Origin: Arion vulgaris
Taxonomy: Eukaryota; Mollusca; Gastropoda; Stylommatophora; Arionidae
Direction of reading: 5' to 3'
Length of the DNA stretch: 64,000 nucleotides
Assembly: GCA_020796225.1 (NCBI GenBank)
Contig: CM036759.1
Location: 23,358,313-23,422,312 of the forward strand
The notes beneath the pieces are model-generated. The model saw nothing but the letters and a program-made list of their open reading frames with translations. It searched no databases and was not told the origin of the DNA. The position numbers were made by a program, and so were the translations under genes. Shown in pieces: positions 49,803 through 61,100 of the stretch (position 1 is the first letter of the stretch; each line of letters begins with the position of its first letter).

Positions 49803-50082
49803 TATTATGAAAACAACAATCAACCAGCAACAATGGGAATGAAGAAACAAATGGCAAACAAGAAAATAAGGACATGTCGTGATGTTCCCAAAAATGATAT
49901 TTGTGAAGAAACAACATATAAATCAAGCACACAATTATAAATGTGAATAAGGCTAGCAATTTTATTTCAAACAAACTTTCAGAGTCAAAGAATATAAATG
50001 TTTAGTAAATGCTTCCTGATAACAGTTCACCAGCATGGATGGATTCCTGCTCTATTTTAGAATCAATAGAATGAATTATGAG

Positions 50083-51354
50083 TTTTAGTTTAGTCATCGG
50101 ATCACCATCACTGCACCTCGAACAAATTAGTCCATAAGTGCTCCGATCTCTCCCTCAGTATGTCCATCAGCGGTGGCGACTAACGACACCGGTTCTTTGT
50201 TGGTTTACAATCCTTCTTTGTCTGCCAGCATAGCATTCTTGTCGAGCTACACCACACTTAACTTTGAGTTCTTGCAGTCTGGTTAGTGTTGTGGATTCAC
50301 CGCTATTACGTGAATCATGTACACGCCCTCTCTCCTTAAGGAATTTATAATATCAGCCTGGTCCATTGCTCGTCCACTTTGGACAGCAGCCATACCTGCA
50401 AGCCTATCCGCACGTTTATTCCCCTTACACCTGCATGCCCTGGTACAAAAATAAAACTGATCTTTGTCAGCTTAGACCCCAGCGATTCTATCCAATGTCT
50501 CCTAGCCCATCCTGTTTCAATCTTCCTGAGCATACTCATTGAGTCACTGAGAAAACATGCATGGATAAAAGTCTGTGATTCTAGCCAAATCATCGCTTGG
50601 TAACCGCCATGATTTCCATAGTGAGACTGCTTGTAGTCAAGGCAAAACCACCACTGTCTTCCTTCATAACATCACCTCCGACCTGAGCAGTGAAAGCCCA
50701 CGAGCTCCGCACATGTCGAATCACCGAACCATCCGTATAAATGATTACATCATGCTCAGATGCGTCTCAGAAATTAATGCCTGAACCTCTGCCTCCACAA
50801 CAAGTGGGTTGTGTTGCCTGCATTCTTTATCAAGTTCGATGCATACAGAAAAGGATGTAGCGATTGCTCTTGGCACTGGTATCCATTCTTCACCGGGATC
50901 AATGTCTTCAAGTGTACACACCTGTTCAATACAGTCCTCGGCCTGACCCATCCAAGATTTTCCTCTTTTAACCTATTTCCTTTTGTCTCTTTATTTCCAA
51001 GTGCAGAGGATGTTGTGTGTCAGCATTGACTCAAGGTATGCTCGGCACGGCTCATCAGTATTCTATACTCCATAGTAGGATAGTCAAGGAGATAGCGCAT
51101 CGCCCTGCACGACATGTCTTTAGTGCAACCAAGTATAATGCGCATCGCCTCGTTCTGTATTCTTTCCAGTCGTTCTATCTGACTATGACTGAGAGTCAGG
51201 ATCGCCAGCGCATACTCAAGCACAGAAAGGACCAGACCCTGGTATAAAAGACAAAGATGGCGCTGTTCACAATCCGCCGCAGCCATTACCCTCATCGCCA
51301 GCAAACCTTTCCTCACCTTCATTATCACATGAGCTATGTGTTCCGTAAAAGCTA
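50083..51354 (-). mobile_element. LINE family A, 5'-truncated copy with target duplication
   Basis: Direct repeat GAATTATGAG at 50,073-50,082 and 51,355-51,364. The minus strand encodes the end of the reverse transcriptase (KVRKGLLAMRVMAA, YQGLVLSVLEYALAIL, RIQNEAMRIILGCTKD, SCRAMRYLLDYPTMEYRI) and the RNase H domain (VIIYTDGS, TMEIMAV, FLSDSMSM, VPGHAGVRG). The C-terminus and the CTAAA-type 3' end follow. Stops and shifts are few. The sequence is close to 1-900. Confidence 0.9.
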
Positions 51355-51463
51355 GAATTATGAGTATAAATAGATGGGTAGATTTATCGCATATTCTTTC
51401 TTCATTGTTCTAGTGTCAGACATTGTATAGGAGCAAAAATCATTCATTTAGGAGGTACTTCAT

Positions 51464-51834
51464 GATTGGTTATTGGTTACTAAACTGACGTCATTGCACT
51501 CCGGCAGACCCATAGGTGCTCAGTCTCCCCAACAGATATCGAAGAGTATGCATACTGATGGTTCCTGTGGCTCGCTGATTAAACACACCTCTCACTCTGC
51601 CTCTCAGGCATCCAGTTCGACTTGAACAACGGGTAACTCCAAACTGCTTAAATCGCTTGATCGATTCAACATCGATATTAGTGTCCTCATCCAACAGAGT
51701 CTCGAAGAGACCGAAGAATATCCCCTTATCCATCTTCAACTCCCCAACAACCGATGCTGTTGATGCAAGCCTGTCCGCTCTCTCATTACCGTAAACACCC
51801 ACATGCCCAGGACAGTATATCCACGTACTTCATA
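51464..51834 (-). mobile_element. LINE family B, 5'-truncated copy with target duplication
   Basis: Direct repeat GTACTTCAT at 51,455-51,463 and 51,835-51,843. The minus strand runs from the [20 protein letters not shown] region through GELKMDKG, IDVESIKRFKQFGVTRCSSR and [13 protein letters not shown] to the 3' end AGTTTAGTAACCAATAACCA. Few lesions, so a young copy. Confidence 0.88.
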
Positions 51835-51889
51835 GAACCTCTTGTTAATCAATGTTTCCTCCCTGTCTCCTCTGTAAAGATCTTTATTT

Positions 51890-52150
51890 TTAAAAAATCT
51901 GTTTTGCCTCACAGTATCAGGATAAGTTGAGATTTCTAGAACAGGCTTTTGTGTGTGCTTCATAGTGTTTTTCACCACCTCTGTTATTTCAGAGGTCCAA
52001 CTTTAGTGTAAACAGCCTTTTGCTTTGTGTCCACTGTATCGGAGTAGCATTGCTCTTCGAGGCACACTGTTCTGTTGGTAATCCTTCTTATGTGGTGAAC
52101 CATTTAATTTATCATTTTTAATGAAGTTCAGTACTGATGTTGTAACTAGA
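51890..52150 (-). mobile_element. LINE family D, antisense fragment
   Basis: The reverse complement of 51,890-52,145 matches the family D C-terminal region: CATCAGTACTGAACTTCATT, AAATTAAATGGTTCACC, GTGCCTCGAAGAGCAATGCT, GATACAGTGGACACAAAGCA. Confidence 0.75.
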
Positions 52151-55100
52151 GATAATTCTCATAAATGATAAACTCTGCACTTTCTGGGGTCAGTGCACAA
52201 GTCTTTCTTATACATTTTAAGCTTCTGTATATAAGGCTTCTTAATCTGTGATGCTTTGTTTGAAGTCTTAAAAAACTATTTGTTTTTAGTGTGAGATTAG
52301 ATAGTAGGGGCCTGCAGATAAGTATGTCTGCATTTACTGTTTCTTAAATTATAATTTAATCAGTTTTAGAAAAATAATATTTGACACCATATTCAATCTG
52401 TTTGAGTGATCCAACTTGCCGTGATAAAACATGTCTTTTTTTAAATATTAGTATACCCCAGTGGCATGTAATCCATTGCAATTCATTGAAAGAAAAGGTT
52501 TATTGATGCATGTGTTTTGGGGTTTTTCCATAACACTGATATTGCCTTAGATTGAAGTTTATCACATATAATAACAACAAAATTATGATCAACAAATCCT
52601 TCCAAAAAAACAACATATTTAAAAAAAAGAATTAATTTAACAAACACACAAAATAAAGTCTAATGTCTTAGAAATCTGAGCTTTAAAATAAAGAACACAA
52701 TGTCCTCAAATGTTATATTTGGGTAGTTTTATTTGAGCGTATCAGCTGATGGTCCCTACAGTCTATATCCTTTCACAAAGTCTTTAACTGACAAAAATAA
52801 CACACCAAAAAAACTACAATAATAAAATATAGAGGCATATTAAACTAATATTGTCTATTTAAAGAAGTGTCAAGTTTCCAGATGAAATATCAATCCCAAT
52901 TATTGTTATATATAATAAACCATTGAGTTTGATATCTATCAATGTTGGAACCCAGTATCTGAACAGTGATAAGTATTCTGTACATAAAACTGAAGACGAC
53001 ACAATTATTTCACTTTCAACAACAGAGTATGACTTCATTCAATATTTCTTCCATGTCTATGTACTAAAAAATATCAGAAACATTTACTAGTGGTCTGTAA
53101 AGGACACTGCAAAATAAACAAATGTCTTATTGCTATTAGAAATTGTATTGACCCCACGAAGCTAAAAACCAGTTGGTATATAGAGAGAAATACACAATTT
53201 TACTTCTTGCCAAACATATAGTGTACACTGCACATTATCTCCATAATAAAATTATATTCAACAATTGTATAAATTCTTGTGATAAATATTAAACTTATAT
53301 AAACCTACAATAATCACCTCTAGTTAAACTGTTCCCTGTTTTCTATAAGTTCATATTTGACCATTTCTTCAAATGTAACAGGTAAGAATATGTGAGTATA
53401 GTTCGGATGTTTTCTTGGTAAAATTAAGCCTCAAGTTAAGCTGTTCCCTGTTTTCTATAAGTTCATATTTGACCGTTTCTTCAAATGTAACAAGTAAGAA
53501 TATGTGAGTATAGTTTGGATGTTTTCTTGTTAAAATGGCTAAGGAAACCAGACAGTTTTGATGGCAAACCTATAAAGCACCAGTAGAGAAGAAAAACAAT
53601 ATGTACATTCAGAACTTTCTGACAAATATTCAAAGGAAGTAGTCATCATTTTTGTTGACATGTATTGCGAAGACTTAGATTAAAGCACATTGAGACAACA
53701 GGAAAAACTGCTGAATAGTGAGATATAGGAAGACACAGCATTGCATGGAGGAGCATCAACAGAGTTGTTCCCTAATGATTAAGATAAAAAGTTTGGGATA
53801 TTCATGACCGCCAATGTTAGCAGGCATGGCCCCTGATAATGATGATGGTATTCTATATAATCTATAAATTGTGATCAACATAACCCCATGATAATAGTAG
53901 AAAGAAAAGGTTAGTAGAACAATACAGCATTTATTTCTCAAGAAATGAATTACACACAGTAATACTGCTTGGGGTTAGAAATTTAGAGATTTGGGGATTA
54001 GATATTTAAAAAAAAAAGAATGAGTAACACATTAAATCTAATTAGTGCTCTCTAAAAAGGAACTGATAGAAAAACTAGTCAAAATGACAGGTTCAATTGA
54101 TTATTATGCATATTGTGTAATAGTATAATCTTCTGCGATCATTTTCTCATGCTCCAAGTCCATATGAGATGGTGATAAAATGTAACTAAGAAATGATGAT
54201 AATAGGCAAGAAAGCTGGGATATTAACAACTAGAAAAACAGGAGCTAAGGAAGTATCTGCTTATTGTCTAGTGAAACACGTACAAACAAAGTACTATAGT
54301 TTTACAAAATACTGCAAGTATTTTAACCAAGTTTTACTGCAGTCTTCCCCCCATTTTGCTTATTGTCTATGCTCACTAGGAAGCCAAGCTCACATAAACA
54401 AGCTGGCTGATATATCAATATAATGAGAGAAAAAACAAGTTGCATATTTAATCTCCTACACATTGTTGTCCACATTAGAACTACTAGTACTGGGAAACAC
54501 AAGGAACAATGTTTATAGCATTGAGACATGTCTACTAACTACCTATATATGATTTGTCAACAGGCACCACTATATCTACAAAAATATAACATTTTACTAT
54601 TCTCAAATATATAGCTTCTCCAGATTTTTTTGGGGTTGGCTATCCCATCCAGTAAAAATCTCAAACTACAAAATCCAACTAACCTTGAACTAGCATGAGT
54701 TGTTTGAGAACACATGCCCCAACTGGGGTCTAAAAGGAGAGAGAAATATGTAGCTACTGCTGATGTTGGTTTCCCTGGAGGAAGTCTGTGTACCCTTGTA
54801 GTGGTGGATTTGTAGTAATTTATGTTATATGAGTATTGAGTTTCATTCACTACTTTTGTTGTCTTTGATATCATGTTGGTGGGTGACATGTTATTTCTCA
54901 ATACTTAAAGCTGGCTCTAATGATGACATATTAATTTTAATCACATACATTATCAAGAAATGTAGAAACAAGTTACACAATCACAGACTTAAAAAATATA
55001 ACAAAAGTGAAAGTCATCAGTCAACATGTCAAGGCAAAGAATATTACATGAATAAACAATACAGTTTGGGGTTTGTTTCATGTTTAACCCACAATTTCTA

Positions 55101-55157
55101 ATACAAATGAAACTTGGCTTCAATATAATATATATACATGTAGACATTGTTAGTAGA
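52151..55157. other. Intergenic stretch; only a tandem duplication seen
   Basis: AT-rich DNA between the LINE cluster and the BROX stop. It would contain the BROX 3' UTR near its right end. Apart from the 112-bp duplication at 53,317-53,540, nothing recognisable. Confidence 0.5.
53317..53540 (+). repeat. 112-bp tandem duplication, two copies
   Basis: 53,317-53,428 and 53,429-53,540 share CTGTTCCCTGTTTTCTATAA, GTTCATATTTGACC, TTCTTCAAATGTAACA and AAGAATATGTGAGTATAGTT, with only a handful of differences. Confidence 0.92.
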
Positions 55158-58100
55158 TTATGACATGACACAGCCACTGTTGTTCTTAGGGTCCTTGTCA
55201 GACATTGGCGCTTCCTTCTCTTTACAGGGGCAGAGTGGCTGGCTTTTCTTCAGTTCCTTTCTGCTAAAGGAAATGTTTTTTCAAGTTGAATAATATGAAA
55301 ATAATGAAACAAACATAATTTTACCTATGTAATATGTACTGATTGCAACAACAATAATATATTCTTGACTATTCTGGGCAGTACATCTAGTGCTCTGGCA
55401 CATACTAATTTCAGTTTTCAGTGTCTCTACATGTTGTCTGAAGGTTTCTTGTGTCAAGTTATTAAGGCTTTTTCTTACAAGACCTTACTTTTTGTTCTTT
55501 CTTGGAATTTGTAATGCAAAGTGGATTGTTTCATAGTCTTAATTTTTTAACTGGGTAAGAATTTAGTATTTTTTATGAGTTCAAGTTACTCTATATCTGA
55601 TGTCTTCATTTTATAAAATGGGAGTGATTCCCATTGTGTCAAGCGTTATTGTATGTCCATATTTTGGGCTGTCCAGCATCACAAAGTTTAACCTGGCTGC
55701 TGTTGCCCAAGAGCTAGAGGCGCATTCCTTAATGGGTCTGACTGCCCTGTATAGACATGCTTTAGAATCCATTTGTTTGAACTGCATGATGTCTAAGCCA
55801 GTTTTTGCATCACTGCAAATCTTTGAATAGCTCTTTCATGGATTTTTTCTAAATGTAACCTTCAAGTCTGTCCTTAAGTGTTGTGACCCCACAATTTTGA
55901 GGAGCAGCCCTGTGCCCATGGTGTTTGAGAAATTCATTTGTAATGCTACTGGCATTTATCAAACACTGGCGCCTATATTTATTTATGCAGTTCCTGTAGG
56001 ATGAACCTTTGATGACATGCACTTTAATGTGGTGCTTGAGATTAGGTCTTTCTGGAGAGATTTGAAGATCCAGGACATAAACCTGTTTCTAGTGCAGGCT
56101 AGAATCCCTCCTTCTGGGTCAATTTTCTTTGCCTTATCTGTAGACTGTGTAGCCTCTCATGATAAACCTATGTGCACTGGTCGCCTGTGTTCCTGAATGC
56201 AGAACATGTCTATAGTCATGTTCTTTCTGGATCTTTTGTCATTTTTGTTCTGTTAGTTTCTCATCCCCTTCACATTCCATAGCATTAATTTAAAACTGCA
56301 ATTTCACAAACAAAAATAAACCGTTACCTTTAGACTGCTATCACTTTTAAAAATATGAGCTGTATTTCTTTGCTCATCTGTACATGAATATATTGATATA
56401 GCAATAAGCATGTAACATTTCTGACCTATGTACACTGAACAGATCTAATAACTAGAATCTCTGGAAGTTTTCCATTCTTAACTACTAAACAGTTCACATA
56501 TCTAGCAACAAGGTCTGTTTTTACAAGCATCACTATTCAAGACAATAAATGAAATCCCTTTGCATGATGTCGCCATGTGTTGCCAGGGCCCACAAAAGGT
56601 ACAAAGAATAGTAACACTGTGACCTACAAGGCATGTCGTAAGAGGTGATTGAAGTAGGGCCCAGGGAAGCTACCCTAGTAAATAAAAAGAATCGCAGCAA
56701 TCGAATGTGCTGGTCTACTTGTAGGTGCATAACTGGCACAATGTACAATTGCTCTTAGGCTCAGATCACATACAAATCATGAAGAGTGGTCGATATGGAG
56801 CGTTCGAAGAAGGAAATGAGATAGATATTTGCATCGTCACAGATAAGGTATAAAATAAGAACATTAATTCTAAATATATGTATGTACCTTCTCTGTTCTA
56901 GGTGCAGGTTTTGGAATATTGGCCACACTGAATTTCTTGTACACCTCCACTGACCACAGCTCATTGAGGGTAGGAGCTGTGTAGTCACCAGGGCTGACTA
57001 GACCATAAGTTGCTTTGAGCTCCAACTGAGGTGCGTCAATAGCTACTTTCTGATGGTAACTGATGGTATCCACAAAAATATGTAAACAACAATTACTGAT
57101 TTATAACAATAAGGGTTTTTCTGTTATGTTAGTTCTTTTACAGCATGCCTACAAATATGAAAAGAAAGACAGACCAGATATGATTAAGAAAACATTTCTT
57201 TCTTTAAATTAATTTTACATAGTTTGAAAGAAAATTCAGGAAGAAAACAACCGATTGTAATGTTGGCAAAACACATTTCATTGTCACCATAAAGCAAATC
57301 ATAAGGTATAGTTACAAATTAAAAAAAGTTCATGAAGATTAGAGATGGAAACAAATATTAAGGTAGCTGGGAAGATATGGAAAAAATAGCACAAGACGGA
57401 CAAGAATAGTGTATGCTTGTTGTAGATCTGTGCTTCAGAAGGAAACTGAATGAATTATTATTATTAAATTTACAAGCCTAGATAACATTTAAGAATGTTA
57501 CTCAAGATTATAATAATAATTCCTCTTGTACCTTTATATGCCTAGATAACATTTAAGGGGATTCGGGGTATGGGGATCATGAAGTTATTTTCGTTGTTTT
57601 CACATTAATGTAAAATTTGTATAGCCATTTTGAAAGATTATGACTTAGAATAGTAGAAAACAATTTGTAAAAAAATATGTCAAAGCGTTGCCATGGAAAC
57701 AATACAAAATGGCCACCAAAAACAAAATTTCAAATCCTAAGGCTCTGAATCTAATGAATATAAATGAATTCTGTTTTCACTCCAAGGTGCGCAGTTGTAT
57801 TATCTAAAATATTACACATGATTTTTAGGATATATTAAATATTAAATTTTTATACATTTTTGGTAAAAATTCCCTCAAAATTCAGTCAAAAATAGCTGTT
57901 TTTGGGGTGTGTTTACCAAAATTCATAAAAATGTAATATTTAACATATCCTAAAAATCATGTGTATTTTAGATATTACAATTGCTCACCTTAGAGTGAAA
58001 ACAGAATTCATTTATATTCAATAACTTCAGAGCCTTAGGGATTTGAAATTTTGTGTTTGCGCCATCTTTGTTTCCATGGCAACGCTTTGACATTTATTTT

Positions 58101-61100
58101 TTTACTAATTTTTTCTACTATTCTAAGTCATAATCTTTCAAAATTGTTTTACAAATTCTACATTAATACCAAAGCAACGATAAAAGTTTCAAGACCAGAA
58201 TCCCCCCTTAAGAACATTACTCAAGATTATAATAATAATTCCTCTTGTACCTTTATACGTCTAGATAACATTTAAGAACGTTACACAAGATTATAATAAT
58301 AATTCCTCTTGTACCTTTATACGTCTAGATAACATTTAAGAACGTTACACAAGATTATAATAATAATTCAGAAATAGTTATATGTGACATAGGGCCTGCA
58401 AGCATATTCTCCATACCGCTCTATCATGGGCAACTCGCTCATTCTCCTTCATGGAACTGAGACCGATATTTCTTGCCTCTCTCAGCAAATTCGTTTCAGG
58501 GTTTCCTTAGGTCGTCCTCTCTTTCATGAACCCTCTGCATCCCACTTCAATGCCTGCTTTGATATTCTTTGATAATTTCTTCTCAAGGTGTGTCCAACAT
58601 ATCATCATCTTCTCTTTCTTATAACAGTGGTTAATCAATTTCTCTGATTTCATCACTTGTCTTGAATTCATTCCATTTTATGTTCAATATTTTTCGCAGA
58701 CATCTATTTTCAAACGCATTCAACTTGCTTTCTATATCTTTAGCCATTTTTCAACTCTCGCTGGCATATGTTGGGATTGATACAACATTTACTCAAGATT
58801 GATATCAATAAATTGATCTGAAAGAATAGACAAATTATCATTAATGGCAAATGCTTGTTTTCTGGATCACAACATTCAGAACAGGTGACATTCACAGAAT
58901 TATTTACTTACATGAGACCATTCTCTCTATCACACTTGTCCAGCGTACGTTTGACAATGGGTCCAAGTTTCCGGAAAAACAAATGATTCTGTGGCCTTGC
59001 TGTTGTCCCAGTTCCTTTAGCTTGGGCATATTCCTTACAGAGCAGCTCAGCTTTAGCATACACTATAATGTACATAAAATAATGAAATCAAAATATTCTT
59101 CTGCATATATTCTGAGATAACAACTTGAATATGTTGGGGAAAAAAGCAGCTGATTAGAGACTGATATCATTTTTAGTGATTGTCCTGGTAATGTATTGAT
59201 GATGGGGTTTATAAAGTGTCTCTGTTTTTCCTATCTGGGAACATTTGCCACATGTAGTATTGAAGGATGAATACTATCAATGTTGTTGTTTATCACATAT
59301 ATCAATCAAAGAGAACAATTGGCCAGGTGACCACAGCTACGACCCTACCAAAAGGGGAATAATGGATTCCCAACAGATGGTAGCATGACCAACTATCTCA
59401 ACGCTATCATTACTCTGGGAAGAGAATGTAGAGATTGGAGCAACATGAAGGCTGATCTCGCAGTTAAGCAGCTGATAGAAGATAATGCAAGGGATGACGA
59501 TGTTGCTGTATATACAGATGGGTCGGTTCATCGTAGTGAGAAGTCAGACTGGGGTTTCTTGGCTAATGCACATGGTAGGGTTGTTACAGAGCAAAGTGGA
59601 GCGTACAGGGTAATTACTTCTAGTATGAGGATGGAGGTTGAGGCCGTTACTGTATCTGACTCTCAGTCGATGCTTCACAAGATCCAGAAGGGCAGGTTTC
59701 AGAATGAGTGGATGTCGTCTATAGAAGTTTCTAACCTCCAACAGCTTACTGGATATATTGTCCTGGGTATGCAGGTGTTTACGGTAATGAGAGAGCAGAC
59801 AGACTAGCATCAACAGTATCGATTGTTGGGAAGTTGAAGATGGATAAGAGGGATGTACTTTGGTCTCTTCGCGACTGTCTGGTGGATGAGAACACTAAAA
59901 TAGATGTTGAATCGATCCAGCAATTTAGGCAGTTTGGAGTTACCCAGTGTACAAGTAGAAGCGTTAGGGACAGAGTTAGGAGTGTATTTCATCAGCGAGC
60001 CACGGGAACCATCAGTATGCATACTCTTCGATATCTGTTGGAGGAGACTGAGCACCTATGGGTCTGCCGGAGTGCAATGACATCAATTTAGTAACCAATA
60101 ACCAATCGATCAAATTTGCAAAATAGCTAACACCAGTGAAGGCAACAACCTTGGGGAACTCTTAAATGAATTTATTTTTGCCATAAATCAGTCAATCATA
60201 TCAACAACAGAGGAACAGCTACAGTAACACATTAACAGACTCCAGTTAACATGTAATGAATACAATATGAGAATAAAAATCGACAAAACCGAAGAAATGA
60301 CATTCGTTAAGAGATAAAAACACGACCAATATCTTCAAATGTCAGTGGTTTATAGAGAGTAACAATAGGGGGCATAGTTCCTAGAAGATGTGGTAGTGGA
60401 AGACCAAGATAATGGCACCAACAAAACATTAAAGAAACCTTGATGGAAAACTGGGAATAGATCTGATCTTTTAAGGTAACTGATAAAAAATGGTATAACT
60501 ACAAGCGAAGTAACATGTTTCGAAACTGTTGCTAAGACAATACAGCTTTACTTACAGTCAACACTTTCCCGCAATCCTCGAATTGCCTCACCACATTTGT
60601 CTTGATTCAACAAATTCTCCCCATTATAACTGTGTGCCTGATAAATGAAAATATATTCTAAATAAGACCACATCATTTTAAAGATAAATTTGATTTATAT
60701 ACATGTATACAATATGTAATATTATTGAATTCAGAATGAAAACAAACAAACAGTCCTTGGCTGTACTAGAGATACTTCCATCATGAAGATGAGATATATG
60801 CTTTGCTTCCTATCACTATTTTCAGTCACACTATCGTCCAAACTAGAGCTTATATGCTGGTTATTGTGGATCAGACATCCAACAGCACAAGATTTCTAAT
60901 GATATTAAAGGTACAAGAATTAAGTGGGAAATCTTTGCATGGTCTAAGATGAAAAGAACAATCTATCATGTGACTCTAACAAAAGGGGAAGAATAGATCC
61001 CAAAAATGGAAGTATGACCAACTTTCCCAATATTATCATTATCTTTGAAAGGGAATGTAGAGATTGGGGCAATATGGAAACTGAACTCACAAATAAAAAG

